Origin: Betaproteobacteria bacterium | GTDB taxonomy: Bacteria > Pseudomonadota > Gammaproteobacteria > Burkholderiales > SG8-39 | Assembly: GCA_016195915.1 (NCBI GenBank) | Contig: JACPYS010000011.1 | Location: 62,001 to 126,000 of the forward strand | Reading direction: 5' to 3' | DNA: 64,000 bases | Part shown: one piece after another, positions 42,101-50,529 of the stretch | Numbering within the stretch: position 1 is the first letter of the stretch | How the letters are laid out: each line of letters starts with the position of its first letter | Translations under genes and position numbers: made by a program | Notes under the pieces: generated by a model | Database searches by the model: none | The model's input: only the letters and a program-made list of their open reading frames with translations | Told to the model about the DNA's origin: nothing

Positions 42101-42621
42101 CCCTGCGGTGTAGAAACCGCCCACGCCGCATAGCGCTGCGCAATTTCCAGCGCCGCGGCGTTAGCGGCTTCATCCTTGAGCCACGCCGTGACGTGCGTGG
42201 CGAATGCAAGTTCGCTGAATTTCCCGCCGAACCGCCGCGCGAGTTCAAGTTCTGCCAGCGAGGAATCGAAGCCGGCGAGTGCTTCCGGGGCAAGCTTGTG
42301 CATTGCACGGCGCTGAACGAACAAGCGCTTCACCGCGTGCAACGGCGCAAGGGTGTGATGACGCGTGGCGAGCGCCTGCGCCTCGGCCTCGATGCCGAAA
42401 AGGCGTGCCAGGAAGTCGTCCAGGTGCGGCGCGAGCGCCACCAGCAGATCGGATTCCGCGCGCGCCGCCAGCGAGGCAGGATCCGCCCGCGCGGCGAGCA
42501 GGCGATCCTTCAACGCCGCGTCGATTTCACTCACAAAGCCGACGAACGCCGTATCGAGGCGCTGCAGACCCTCGACACGATAAAAATCCTCGAATCGCAG
42601 GCCGAACCGGGGTGTAAGCAT
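39151..42621 (-). CDS. Large FAD/NAD(P)-dependent Fe-S oxidoreductase (GltD/PyrK-like fusion)
   Basis: An 1156-aa multidomain protein. Residues 1-225 are helical and unrecognised. Residues 235-330 carry cysteine clusters: C241, C244, C252, C277 and C317, C320, C324. A GltD-like flavoprotein with a dinucleotide-binding loop (VLVVGLGPAGFTVAHHL, about 379-395) and a second one near TVCVGAGKP follows. The C-terminal third, from about 850, is PyrK/ferredoxin-reductase-like (FRPGQFYRLQNF; VVLCGGGLGNAVLFSIGQAF). It probably transfers electrons between NAD(P)H and ferredoxin or a dehydrogenase partner. It is divergent from the SDR gene. Confidence 0.8.
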   Translation of the reverse strand: MLTPRFGLRFEDFYRVEGLQRLDTAFVGFVSEIDAALKDRLLAARADPASLAARAESDLLVALAPHLDDFLARLFGIEAEAQALATRHHTLAPLHAVKRLFVQRRAMHKLAPEALAGFDSSLAELELARRFGGKFSELAFATHVTAWLKDEAANAAALEIAQRYAAWAVSTPQGKARHRAGVLFKAPAKLDMLRLVPLHTRSDDGYDRHTLDGPHLRRREGFALTDPGTDLTGALDQANYCIWCHEQGKDSCSRGLKEKAPAQGFKKSAFGVPLAGCPLEERISEFHQLKARGQALAALAVICVDNPMAAATGHRICNDCMKSCIYQKQAPVDIPQAETRTLKDVLELPWGFEIYSLLTRWNPLNVRRPVPRASSGRKVLVVGLGPAGFTVAHHLMNDGHAVVGIDGLKIEPLPPEFSGMDARGLRSPFRPVRDVRELYESLGTRVMAGFGGVAEYGITVRWDKNFLKLIRLLLERRRDFSMFGGVRFGGTITLEDAWSMGFDHVAVCVGAGKPTVLDIPNGLARGVRAASDFLMALQLTGAAKPDSIANMQLRLPVVVIGGGLTAIDTATESLAYYAVQVEKFLARYETLAAEIGERAVRETWNDQEREIGEEYLAHARAVRKERELARLGSRESRVVELLQGWGGVTIAYRRRLIDSPSYTLNHEEVEKALEEGIVFAEGLTPSSVDVDNYGAVKGMRFKHASGEKWLPAHTVFVAAGTQPNTVLAREDAAHFTLDGKYFAACDEEGKPVTPQHSSSKPDAPQVLLSRHADGRFVSYFGDVHPSYFGNVVKAMGSAKQGYPVISRVLCRRPPESADSAERFFARLAGQLIATVARVDRLTPNIVEVVVRAPLAARKFRPGQFYRLQNFESLAPVAAGTRMQMEGLALTGAWVDAARGLVSTIVLEMGGSSDLCAMLQEGEPVILMGPTGAPTEIEPGETVVLCGGGLGNAVLFSIGQAFRAAGSKVLYFAGYKKVIDRYKLDEIENAADAVVWCCDEQPGFEPRRKQDRSFVGNIVQAMDAYAGGRLGTPVLRLEDADRLIAIGSDRMMAAVARARHDVLHPHLKASHVAIGSINSPMQCMMKEICAQCLQPHRDPVSGETSWVFSCFNQDQPLDSVDFSALHERLKQNSLAEKLTVKWIRHCMPELRKQRAFV

Positions 42622-42739
42622 GCATGAATTATAAATCGTGCGACAACAACGGGCCGCGCTTTCCTTGCGGTAAGCGACAAGACTGAATAATATTCCCGCT
42701 CTCTACGACCCCTCCAAACTCCAGCGAAAAGGTTCCAAC

Positions 42740-43504
42740 ATGCAGATCAACGGCAGTGTATTTCTCGTCACCGGCGGCGCCTCCGGCCTCGGTGCCGCAA
42801 CCGCGCGCATGGCAGTTGAAAACGGCGGCAAGGCGGTGATCGCCGACTTGCAGGATGCAGGCGCAGCGTTCGCCAGGGAACTCGGCCCGAACGCGCGTTT
42901 CATCAAGACCGACGTCACTTCGGAGGCCGATGGCAAAGCGGCGGTCGACCTGGCAGTAAAGGAATTCGGCGGGCTGCAGGTGCTGATCAACTGCGCCGGG
43001 ATCGGCGTCGCGGAACGCACGCTCGGCAAGGAGGCACCGCATTCGCTTGCCACGTTCACCAAGGTGATCAACATCAACCTGATCGGCAGCTTCAACATGA
43101 TCCGTCTCGCGGCGCACGCGATGGCAAAGGGGCAGCCCAACGCTGCCGGAGAGCGCGGCGTGATCATCAGCACCGCTTCAGTGGCCGCCTACGACGGACA
43201 GATCGGCCAGGCGGCGTACTCTGCCTCGAAGGGCGGCATCGTCGGCATGACCCTGCCGATCGCGCGCGACCTGTCGCGCAACGGCATCCGCGTGCTCACC
43301 ATCGCGCCGGGAATTTTCGAAACCCCGATGCTGATGGGCCTGCCCAAGGAAGCGCAGGAATCGCTCGGCAAGATGGTGCCGTTCCCGCCGCGCCTCGGCC
43401 GCCCCGCCGAATACGCCCATCTCGCGCGCGCGATGGTCGAAAATGAAATGCTCAATGGCGAAGTGGTGCGGCTCGACGGAGCGATCCGGATGGCGCCGAA
43501 ATAG
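42740..43504 (+). CDS. Short-chain dehydrogenase (3-hydroxyacyl-CoA dehydrogenase type 2-like)
   Basis: A 254-aa Rossmann-fold SDR. The cofactor motif is TGGASGLG (residues 11-18), structural NCAG near 84, and catalytic Ser147, Tyr160 and Lys164 (YSASKGG). The C-terminus ([27 protein letters not shown]) matches the HSD10/3-hydroxy-2-methylbutyryl-CoA dehydrogenase group, so NAD-dependent oxidation of a hydroxyacyl-CoA is likely. It is monocistronic, with a stem (43515-43535) after the stop. Confidence 0.88.
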   Translation: MQINGSVFLVTGGASGLGAATARMAVENGGKAVIADLQDAGAAFARELGPNARFIKTDVTSEADGKAAVDLAVKEFGGLQVLINCAGIGVAERTLGKEAPHSLATFTKVININLIGSFNMIRLAAHAMAKGQPNAAGERGVIISTASVAAYDGQIGQAAYSASKGGIVGMTLPIARDLSRNGIRVLTIAPGIFETPMLMGLPKEAQESLGKMVPFPPRLGRPAEYAHLARAMVENEMLNGEVVRLDGAIRMAPK

Positions 43505-43514
43505 GCGCAGGATG

Positions 43515-43535
43515 GAGGCTCGTTCCGTGAGCCTC
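43515..43535 (+). terminator. Stem-loop after SDR gene
   Basis: GAGGCTC (43515-43521) and GAGCCTC (43529-43535) pair around a 7-base loop, 10 bp after the SDR stop. No T-run follows, so it may mark an mRNA 3' end rather than a classic intrinsic terminator. Confidence 0.4.
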
Positions 43536-44159
43536 GGGTCTCGGAAATGACGCGCGTATCAAAGTCATTAACCCGCTTGCCTTCGCTCACTCATCCTGTC
43601 CTCCACCTCATCCTTTGCTTACTGACCGGGGGAATTGCCAAGATCACCGATGTGAGTCAAGCGGAAGGCGCAAGACTCGCCCTACCAGGACAGCTTTACC
43701 TCAAGAATGTGAAAATCAAGGATGTTCCTGCAGAACTCTCCCTTGCCGCGTTTGTGAATACGGTAAACAAGAAAGCGGAAAGGATAGGGTGGTATGGGCT
43801 GAAGAGGGCGGCGGCGGCCGGTCGCAGTGGCTGCAACTCGACTCTCACAATGTCGCCTGCCGGAAGATAACTTGAATGGTGTTGCCGGTTTTTACGTGAG
43901 GAGGCTGCCCGACTAAAGCAGGCGCGGGCCATCCGTCTCGACCGCGTCCGCTGGTGTCGCGTGCGAGAAATGACCGGCGATTTGGATTTCCGCTTTTTGG
44001 TTCGTAGCGTGGTACAGCCAGGCCTGATCTGCGTGAGCCGGCTGGAACTGGTGAGGCCAAGAACCGCGACAACGCGGTCAGGGGAATCGGATAACGATCT
44101 ATGATTTGGCCCACGCTGGACGTATCATTCCCGCATCACGACCCGAACGGGAGCCACGC
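43536..44159. other. Gene-poor stretch
   Basis: About 620 bp with no gene I can support. A plus-strand frame at 43547-43870 (107 codons, starting MTRVSKSLTRLPS) has a short hydrophobic N-terminal stretch but no family features and competes with another frame at 43615-43875. AT-content is slightly above the surroundings. It sits next to a toxin-antitoxin pair, where integrated or decayed DNA is common. Confidence 0.45.
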
Positions 44160-44399
44160 ATGAACTGGCGCGAATACATTGTTTCCGACCCGGAGATTCT
44201 CGTCGGTAAACCGGTAGTAAAAGGCACGCGACTATCGGTCGATCTCGTTCTCGATCGTCTTGCAGACGGCTGGACCGCCGAGGACTTGTTTCGGTCCTAT
44301 CCGCGGCTCACACCGGAATCGCTACAGGCAGTGTTCGCGTTCGCTGCCGAAGTCCTCAAGGATGAAGACTATGTCGCGCTTGCCAAAGCGTCAGTATGA
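44160..44399 (+). CDS. DUF433 antitoxin-like protein (VapB45 type)
   Basis: A 79-aa protein with the DUF433 helix-turn-helix core: PEILVGKPVVKGTRLSVDLV then LADGWTAEDLFRSYPRLT. DUF433 proteins pair with PIN-like toxins. The ATG at 44160 is chosen because the family begins near REYIVSDPEIL; the longer frame adds unrelated residues. It overlaps the toxin gene by ATGA (44396-44399). Confidence 0.85.
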   Translation: MNWREYIVSDPEILVGKPVVKGTRLSVDLVLDRLADGWTAEDLFRSYPRLTPESLQAVFAFAAEVLKDEDYVALAKASV

Positions 44400-44788
44400 A
44401 GGCGTGCCTGCTCGCCAATGAGAATTTTCCTGCGCCGTCGGTTCAATATCTGCGTGACGCGGGCCACGACGTGGCCGCAGTGGCCGAAGGCACTGGAGGT
44501 CTGAAGGACCCGGAAGTGCTTGCGCTGGCAGTAACCGAGCGGCGCTGGATCGTCACCTTCGATCGCGACTACGGTGAGTTGATCTTTAAGCGTGGGCTCG
44601 CCGCGCCACCTGCGGTCATCCTGTTTAGAACGCGGTCCTATCGCCCTGACACACCGGGTCGATTTCTTGTAGCCTTGCTCGAGTCAGGCAATCAATTCGA
44701 AGGACACTTCGTGATCGTGGACGAAGCGGGCTTTCGGAAGCGGCCACTGCCGGAGAAGGCGTTCCCCCCGCGCGGGGATGAACCGTGA
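44396..44788 (+). CDS. DUF5615 PIN-like toxin
   Basis: A 130-aa member of the DUF5615/Mut7-C-like PIN group. It has the N-terminal acidic motif (here LANENFP, where LxDE/DENxP is usual), a central LRDAGHDV, and IVTFDRDYGELIF supplying the second acidic pair. The predicted role is a metal-dependent ribonuclease toxin neutralised by the DUF433 protein. The asparagine in the first motif (ANEN) should be compared with active homologues. Confidence 0.82.
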   Translation: MKACLLANENFPAPSVQYLRDAGHDVAAVAEGTGGLKDPEVLALAVTERRWIVTFDRDYGELIFKRGLAAPPAVILFRTRSYRPDTPGRFLVALLESGNQFEGHFVIVDEAGFRKRPLPEKAFPPRGDEP

Positions 44789-44808
44789 GTCGGGGATGAG
44801 TACGCTGC

Positions 44809-45354
44809 CTAGCGGGCCGAATTCGGCACGACCTGCTCTCTCAACTGGTCCCTGAAAAACCTCGAACGCTCGACATAGCCGCGTGCGGTCTTGAGGAGGT
44901 TCGCGCGCTCCTCCGGCCGCAGATCGCGCACCACCTTCCCCGGAGAGCCGAGGACCAGCACGCCTTCTGGGATCTCCTTTCCTTCGGGAATCAGTGTGTT
45001 CGCGCCGACCAGCGAGCCTGATCCGATTTTCGCTCCGTTCATCACCACGCTGTTGATCCCGATCAGGGAACCATCGCCGACGCTGCAACCGTGCAGCATC
45101 ACCTTATGGCCGATGCTGACCTGACGGCCCAGAGTCAGCGGGAATCCAGGGTCTACGTGCAGCACGGAACCGTCCTGGATGTTGCTTCCTTCGCCGATGT
45201 GAACGACGTCATTGTCGGCACGAATCACGACGTTGAACCAAACGCTGACGTCGGTTTCGAGCACGATTGACCCGACGAGGATTGCGCCGGGCGCGATGTA
45301 GTGATGTGCGCCGCGCAATTCGACGCAACGTTCCCGATAGGAATAGATCGGCAT
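44809..45354 (-). CDS. Gamma-class carbonic anhydrase family protein
   Basis: A 181-aa left-handed beta-helix hexapeptide-repeat protein. The zinc-ligand triad is His66, His83 and His88 (SVLHVD and IGHKVMLHGC), as in YrdA/CaiE-like gamma-carbonic anhydrases. The start is the ATG at 45354; the long upstream frame overlaps the divergent hydrolase gene antisense. Enzymatic activity varies within this family, so CO2 hydration is probable but not certain. Confidence 0.88.
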   Translation of the reverse strand: MPIYSYRERCVELRGAHHYIAPGAILVGSIVLETDVSVWFNVVIRADNDVVHIGEGSNIQDGSVLHVDPGFPLTLGRQVSIGHKVMLHGCSVGDGSLIGINSVVMNGAKIGSGSLVGANTLIPEGKEIPEGVLVLGSPGKVVRDLRPEERANLLKTARGYVERSRFFRDQLREQVVPNSAR

Positions 45355-45405
45355 GGGGCAAATATCATACTGTATGTGCTGATATCCTCGCGCTCCGGAG
45401 GAACG
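45355..45405. promoter_or_regulatory. Short divergent promoter region
   Basis: The 51 bp between the carbonic-anhydrase and hydrolase starts must hold both promoters. An inverted repeat ATATCA (45362-45367)/TGATAT (45380-45385) is near its centre and could bind a shared regulator. Confidence 0.4.
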
Positions 45406-46290
45406 ATGCGCACGGCTGAATCCGTTTTCTACGACATACGCGGCCTGAAATACCACGTACGGCACTGGCCGGCGACCGGCGCGGACGCCCGCCGGCTGGT
45501 GCTCCTGCACGGCTGGATGGACTTTTCCGCGTCGTTCCAGTTTCTGGTCGATGCGCTGGGAAGCGGATGGGAAGTGTTCGCCCCCGATTGGCGCGGCTAT
45601 GGCCTTTCGGAGTGGGGCCGCTCGGACTGTTATTGGTTCCCCGATTACATCGCCGATCTGGACGCGTTGCTCCAGCGCATCCAGCCGGAAGCGCCTGTCG
45701 ATCTCGTAGGCCACAGCCTGGGCGGCAACGTCGCGGCGCTCTACGCCGGGGTACGGCCCGAACGCATCGCCGGGCTCGTCAATCTCGAGGGATTCGGAAT
45801 GGCGCGCACCCATCCCGATCAGGCGCCGAAGCGCTACGGATTGTGGCTCGATGAGTTGCGCGAACCGCCCCAACTGAAGTCCTACGCCGATTTTTCCGCA
45901 CTCGCGGACCGCATGCAGAAGACCAATCCGCGCCTGCCGCGCGAGCGCGCCGAATTCCTGGCCCAGCACTGGGGCCGTCGGACGGACGATGGCCGGGTCG
46001 TACTGCGTGGTGATCCGGCCCACAAGATCATCAATCCCGTCCTCTACCACTATGCGGAGGCGCGTGCGTGCTGGCAGTCGATCAACGCGCCCGTGCTGTG
46101 GGTGGATGCCGCGGAGTCCGATATTCAAAAGCGCATGAAACTTGCCGCCGAGGACTATGCCGATCGGCGCAATGCGCATCGCAATCTTCGCTACGTGACT
46201 GTCGAGGGCGCCGGGCACATGCTGCATCACGATCAACCGGAGCGCGTCGCACAGCTGATCGAGGAATTTCTGCGCGAGCTGGCGACATGA
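45406..46290 (+). CDS. Alpha/beta hydrolase
   Basis: A 294-aa alpha/beta-fold hydrolase. Oxyanion loop LLHGWMDFS; nucleophile elbow GHSLGG with Ser104; acid probably Asp in VLWVDAAESD; catalytic His in GAGHMLHHDQ. The ATG at 45406 follows CGGAGGAACG. The substrate class (ester, epoxide, lactone) is not evident. The gene overlaps the PHP phosphatase by ATGA, heading a PHP-Sua5-protease-TrpS run. Confidence 0.87.
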   Translation: MRTAESVFYDIRGLKYHVRHWPATGADARRLVLLHGWMDFSASFQFLVDALGSGWEVFAPDWRGYGLSEWGRSDCYWFPDYIADLDALLQRIQPEAPVDLVGHSLGGNVAALYAGVRPERIAGLVNLEGFGMARTHPDQAPKRYGLWLDELREPPQLKSYADFSALADRMQKTNPRLPRERAEFLAQHWGRRTDDGRVVLRGDPAHKIINPVLYHYAEARACWQSINAPVLWVDAAESDIQKRMKLAAEDYADRRNAHRNLRYVTVEGAGHMLHHDQPERVAQLIEEFLRELAT

Positions 46291-47120
46291 ACGTCGACCT
46301 GCACTGCCATTCGACCATGTCCGACGGCGCGCTTTCCCCGGCCGAGCTGGTACGCCGCGCCGCGCGCAGTGGCGTCGACGTGCTGGCCTTGACCGACCAC
46401 GATCATCTGGGCGGACTCGACGAGGCGCGCGCCGCCGCCGGCGAGGCGGGGATCGGCTTCATTGACGGCGTCGAGATTTCAGTGACCTGGCGCGAGATCA
46501 CCGTGCACATTGTCGGGCCGGGAATCGACCCGTCCGATCACGAACTGCGCATCGGGCTCGAGTCCGTGCGCGGCGGCCGAGTGGAGCGTGCGCAGGCGAT
46601 GGCGGCGAGCTTCCAGTCGGCCGGGATTCCGGCGAGCTTCGAAGGCGCGATGCGTTTCGCGGGAAACCCGGTGATGATCAGCCGCACGCATTTCGCCCGT
46701 TACCTCGTCGAATCCGGCGTGGTCGAGGATGCGCGCGCTGCTTTTCGCAGTTACCTCGTCCCCGGCAAACCGGGTTATTCCCATTTCGACTGGACAACGC
46801 TCGCGAACGCCGTAGGTTGGATCGGCAGCGCGGGTGGAATCGCGGTCATCGCGCACCCGGGGCGTTATTCGCTTTCCGCGGCCGCGCTCGCCGATTTGAT
46901 TGCGGAATTCGGCGCGGCGGGCGGCACCGGCATCGAGGTGGTGACGGGGAATCACTCGACCGACGAGTTCCGCTTGTTCGGCGCGCTCGCGCGGCGGCAC
47001 GGACTGCTCGCGTCGCGAGGCTCGGACTTCCATGCGCCCGAAGAAGGCGGCGTCGAACTCGGAGGGCTTCCCGCACTCGACCCGCGGCTCGATCCCGTCT
47101 GGCGGAAACTCGAGTTCTAG
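46287..47120 (+). CDS. PHP-domain phosphoesterase (nucleoside 3',5'-bisphosphate phosphatase-like)
   Basis: A 277-aa PHP protein. Metal-binding motifs are DLHCHSTMSDG (5-15), LTDHDHLGG (about 35-43), a central His in VIAHPGRYS, and SRGSDFHAP near the C-terminus. The closest known group (YciV/RnaAM) dephosphorylates 3',5'-nucleoside bisphosphates and trims 5' ends of RNA. The start overlaps the hydrolase stop by 4 bp. Confidence 0.88.
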   Translation: MNVDLHCHSTMSDGALSPAELVRRAARSGVDVLALTDHDHLGGLDEARAAAGEAGIGFIDGVEISVTWREITVHIVGPGIDPSDHELRIGLESVRGGRVERAQAMAASFQSAGIPASFEGAMRFAGNPVMISRTHFARYLVESGVVEDARAAFRSYLVPGKPGYSHFDWTTLANAVGWIGSAGGIAVIAHPGRYSLSAAALADLIAEFGAAGGTGIEVVTGNHSTDEFRLFGALARRHGLLASRGSDFHAPEEGGVELGGLPALDPRLDPVWRKLEF

Positions 47121-47123
47121 CGC

Positions 47124-47762
47124 ATGGCACAGTTCTTCGCCGTCCATCCCGCGAATCCGCAGCGCCGGTTGATCCGCCAGGCCGCGGAAATCGTGCGCGG
47201 CGGAGGCTTGATTGCCTATCCGACGGACTCCTGTTACGCGCTCGGCTGCCGGATCGGCGACAAGCCTGCGATGGAGCGCCTGCGGCGCGCGCGCGGCATC
47301 GACGATACGCACCAGCTCACGCTGATGTGCCGCGACCTGTCCGAGATTTCGACCTACGCGATCGTCGACAACGTGCAGTACCGCCTGCTGCGGAGCGTGA
47401 CGCCGGGAAGCTATGCGTTCATCCTGCGCGCTACGCGCGAAGTGCCGCGCCGATTGATGCACCCGCGGCGTAAGACAATAGGCGTGCGGGTCACTTCGCA
47501 TCCGGTCGTACGGGCGCTGCTGGAGGAACTCGCCGAGCCGATTCTTTCCACCACGCTCACATTGCCGGGCGACGCGGCGCCGCTGACCGACGCACAGGAA
47601 ATACGTTCCCGGCTCGAACACCAGCTGGACCTGGTCATCGACGGCGGCGCGTGCGGCTCGGAGCCTACGACCGTGATCGACCTGACCGGCGACGTGCCGC
47701 AGGTGGTGCGCAAGGGCAAGGGTGCGCTTGCTCCGTTTGCCGTGGACGGGATCACCGGCTGA
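47124..47762 (+). CDS. Sua5/YciO/YrdC-family protein
   Basis: A 212-aa member of the threonylcarbamoyl-AMP synthase fold: GGGLIAYPTDSCYALGCR, RRLMHPRRKTIGVRV, and TTVIDLTG. The short length without a Sua5 C-terminal domain and the sequence type point to the YciO branch. It may make threonylcarbamoyl-AMP for tRNA t6A or have a related RNA role. It follows the PHP gene by 3 bp, as in many proteobacteria. Confidence 0.88.
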   Translation: MAQFFAVHPANPQRRLIRQAAEIVRGGGLIAYPTDSCYALGCRIGDKPAMERLRRARGIDDTHQLTLMCRDLSEISTYAIVDNVQYRLLRSVTPGSYAFILRATREVPRRLMHPRRKTIGVRVTSHPVVRALLEELAEPILSTTLTLPGDAAPLTDAQEIRSRLEHQLDLVIDGGACGSEPTTVIDLTGDVPQVVRKGKGALAPFAVDGITG

Positions 47763-47805
47763 GCGCTTCCTTCTGATAAAATTCCCCGCTTTGCCAGCCC
47801 GGGCA

Positions 47806-48471
47806 ATGGACGTTTCCCAACTGATCGAAGTCATCGCGATCTACGCGATTCCTGTCTTGTTCGCAATCACGATTCACGAGGCGGCGCACGGCTATGTGGC
47901 GCGCTACTTCGGCGACATGACAGCGTTCGCGCAGGGCCGCATCAGTCTCAATCCGATTCGCCACATCGATCCGGTCGGCACCATCCTCGTCCCGGGCTTG
48001 ATCCTGGCGGCCAGCGCCGTGATGGGCTCGAGCGGAATTCTGTTTGGCTGGGCCAAGCCCGTTCCGGTCAACTACTCTGCCTTGCGCCGCCCGAAGAGGG
48101 ACATGCTCTGGGTGGCGGCCGCAGGCCCGTTCGCAAACCTCGCAATGGCCATGGGATGGGCCATGGTGTTGAAAATCGCGGATTGGATGCCCGAGAACGA
48201 ATACAGCAGTCCGATGAAGCTGATGAGCACTGCGGGGGTTACCGTAAATGTCGTCCTGATGGTGCTCAACCTGCTGCCGATACTTCCGCTCGATGGGGGG
48301 CGCATCATTGCGAGCCTGCTGCCCATTCGCGCTGCCTGGCAGTACGCAAAGCTCGAGCCGTGGGGGTTTCCGATCCTCCTGATATTGTTGTTCACCAACG
48401 TTCTGGGCGTTGTTCTGGCGCCGATGGTCAGAGCGTCGTTCCATCTCATTGGCGCTGTGTTCCAGCTCTAA
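47806..48471 (+). CDS. Site-2 protease family membrane metalloprotease (M50)
   Basis: A 221-aa polytopic membrane protein. The zinc site is H24-E25-A-A-H28 in the first membrane segment; the third ligand is Asp163 in LPLDGGR. Gly-Pro motif AAAGPFANLAMAM is typical of the group. The compact form without PDZ or CBS domains resembles the common small M50 proteins next to trpS and scpA. The ATG at 47806 is chosen over the longer frame inside the preceding gene. Confidence 0.88.
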   Translation: MDVSQLIEVIAIYAIPVLFAITIHEAAHGYVARYFGDMTAFAQGRISLNPIRHIDPVGTILVPGLILAASAVMGSSGILFGWAKPVPVNYSALRRPKRDMLWVAAAGPFANLAMAMGWAMVLKIADWMPENEYSSPMKLMSTAGVTVNVVLMVLNLLPILPLDGGRIIASLLPIRAAWQYAKLEPWGFPILLILLFTNVLGVVLAPMVRASFHLIGAVFQL

Positions 48472-48474
48472 GCC

Positions 48475-49680
48475 ATGTTCGAGACCCGCGTACTTTCCGG
48501 CATGCGGCCCACCGGCAGCCTGCACCTCGGCCACTACCATGGTGTGCTGAAGAACTGGGCGCGCCTGCAATCGGAATATCCGTGTTTGTATTTCGTCGCC
48601 GATTGGCATGCGCTGACCACCGATTACGACGCGCCGGCGGAGGTCGAGCAAAACACCGCGGACATGGTGATCGACTGGCTGGCAGCGGGCATCGATCCGC
48701 AACAGGCGACCCTGTTCATCCAGTCGCAGATTCCCGAACACGCGGAACTGCACCTGCTGCTATCGATGATCGTGCCGCTGGGATGGCTCGAACGCGTCCC
48801 GACCTACAAGGACCAGCAGGAGAAGCTCAGCGGCAAGGACCTCACGACCTACGGCTTTCTCGGCTATCCGCTGCTGCAGAGCGCCGACATCCTGATGTAC
48901 CGGGCGCGCTACGTTCCGGTCGGTGAAGATCAGGTGCCGCACGTAGAGTTCACGCGCGAGGTAGCGCGCCGCTTCAACCACTTGTACGGACGCGAACCGG
49001 GTTTCGAGGACAAGGCCAAGGCGGCAGTGAAGAAGATGGGTTCGAAAAAGGCGCGCCTGTTCAACGGATTGCGCACACGCTTTCTCGAACATGGCGAGCA
49101 AGGGGCGCTCGATCAGGCGCGCGCAATGCTCGACGAACAGCAGAACCTGTCGCGCGGCGATCGGGAGCGCCTGTACGGCCACCTCGAAGGCGGCGGCAAG
49201 AAGATCCTCGCCGAACCCGAAGCCCTGCTTACCGGAGCCTCGCGCATGGTCGGCCTCGACGGACAGAAGATGTCGAAGTCCTACGGCAACTCGATCGCGC
49301 TGCGCGAAGAACCGTCGGCAGTGGAGAAGAAGATCCGCACCATGCCGACCGATCCGGCGCGTGTGAAACGCAGTGATCCGGGAAATCCCGAGAAATGCCC
49401 GGTATGGTCGCTTCACCAGGTGTATTCCGACGACGCGCGCAGGCAATGGGTCACCGAAGGCTGCACTACCGCGGGCATAGGCTGTCTCGATTGCAAGCAG
49501 CCCGTGATCGATGCGGTGCAGGCGGAACTCGCGCCGATGCGCGAGCGGGCCCTCGTCTATCTGGAAGACCCCACCCTGGTGAAGAACATCATTGCCGAGG
49601 GCAATGAGAAAGCCCGCAAGCTCGCTGCGGAAACCATGCGCGAGGTGCGCGAGGCGATGGGCCTCGCGCACGGGCAGTAG
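48475..49680 (+). CDS. trpS: Tryptophanyl-tRNA synthetase
   Basis: A 401-aa class I synthetase: HIGH-type HLGH (17-20) and KMSKS at 265-269. It charges tRNA-Trp. At 401 aa it is longer than the 334-aa E. coli enzyme; the extra ~60 residues lie in the middle (FEDKAKAAVKKMGSKKARLF region) and C-terminal part (GCLDCKQP), a form common in betaproteobacteria. It starts 3 bp after the protease gene. Confidence 0.95.
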   Translation: MFETRVLSGMRPTGSLHLGHYHGVLKNWARLQSEYPCLYFVADWHALTTDYDAPAEVEQNTADMVIDWLAAGIDPQQATLFIQSQIPEHAELHLLLSMIVPLGWLERVPTYKDQQEKLSGKDLTTYGFLGYPLLQSADILMYRARYVPVGEDQVPHVEFTREVARRFNHLYGREPGFEDKAKAAVKKMGSKKARLFNGLRTRFLEHGEQGALDQARAMLDEQQNLSRGDRERLYGHLEGGGKKILAEPEALLTGASRMVGLDGQKMSKSYGNSIALREEPSAVEKKIRTMPTDPARVKRSDPGNPEKCPVWSLHQVYSDDARRQWVTEGCTTAGIGCLDCKQPVIDAVQAELAPMRERALVYLEDPTLVKNIIAEGNEKARKLAAETMREVREAMGLAHGQ

Positions 49681-49689
49681 GGTCGTGGA

Positions 49690-50529
49690 ATGGAGCAAGT
49701 TGCGATGCAGGCGGGTGATCGCGTGAGCGCCGAGGCGGCGGGCGGGATCGCGGCGCACGTTGCCCGCGTGTACGGCGAAGCGATGGTCGCGATGCCGCTG
49801 GATCTCTACATTCCGCCCGACGCGCTGGAGGTGTTTCTCGAATCGTTCGAGGGGCCGCTCGATCTGCTGCTTTATCTGATCCGCAAGCAGAACCTGGACA
49901 TCCTCGACGTGGCGATGGCGCCACTGACGCGGCAGTATCTCGCGTACGTCGAGGTGATGCGCAAACGCAACCTGGAACTTGCCGCGGAATACCTGGTCAT
50001 GGCCGCGATGCTGATCGAGATCAAGTCGCGCATGCTGCTGCCGCGGCCGCCCGCGCTCGCCGAATCCGAGGAGGATCCGCGCGCGGAACTGGTGCGGCGC
50101 CTGCTCGAGTATGAGCGCATCAAACAGGCCGCCGCGAAGCTCGATGAACTCCCGCAGGTCGGTCGTGACGTGCGCGCGGTTGCGGTGTTTGTCGAGCGCG
50201 CGCTCGTCGAACGGCTGCCCGGGGTCGACGCGCGCGACCTGGCGGAGGCATGGCGTGCGCTGCTGTACCGCGCGCGGCTTTCGGCGCACCACCGCGTCAC
50301 CCGCGCCGAGCTTTCGGTGCGCGAACACATGAGCCTGATCCTGCGCCGGCTCCAGGAGCAGCGCGTCGTGCAGTTCGCGGAGTTGTTCGACCCTGCGCGA
50401 GGCGTGGCGGTTCTGGTGGTGAACTTCCTCGCATTGCTCGAACTCGCGCGCGAATTGCTGGTCGATATCACCCAAACCGAGTGCTTCGCACCCATCTACG
50501 TGAAACTTTCCGATGCTCAATCCCGCTGA
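49690..50529 (+). CDS. scpA: Segregation and condensation protein A
   Basis: A 279-aa kleisin. The N-terminal SMC-contact region is FEGPLDLLLYLIRKQNLDIL, and AAEYLVMAAMLIEIKSRMLLP follows, both diagnostic. It bridges the SMC heads with ScpB during chromosome segregation. The first 30 codons (MEQVAMQAGD...) vary among relatives, so a later start such as the ATG before PLDLYIPPDALE is possible. It overlaps scpB by 17 bp. Confidence 0.93.
   Translation: MEQVAMQAGDRVSAEAAGGIAAHVARVYGEAMVAMPLDLYIPPDALEVFLESFEGPLDLLLYLIRKQNLDILDVAMAPLTRQYLAYVEVMRKRNLELAAEYLVMAAMLIEIKSRMLLPRPPALAESEEDPRAELVRRLLEYERIKQAAAKLDELPQVGRDVRAVAVFVERALVERLPGVDARDLAEAWRALLYRARLSAHHRVTRAELSVREHMSLILRRLQEQRVVQFAELFDPARGVAVLVVNFLALLELARELLVDITQTECFAPIYVKLSDAQSR

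Noticed and set aside
43547-43870. 107-codon plus-strand frame
   Set aside because: A weak hydrophobic N-terminus but no ribosome site, no family pattern and a competing overlapping frame; recorded only as part of the gene-poor stretch.
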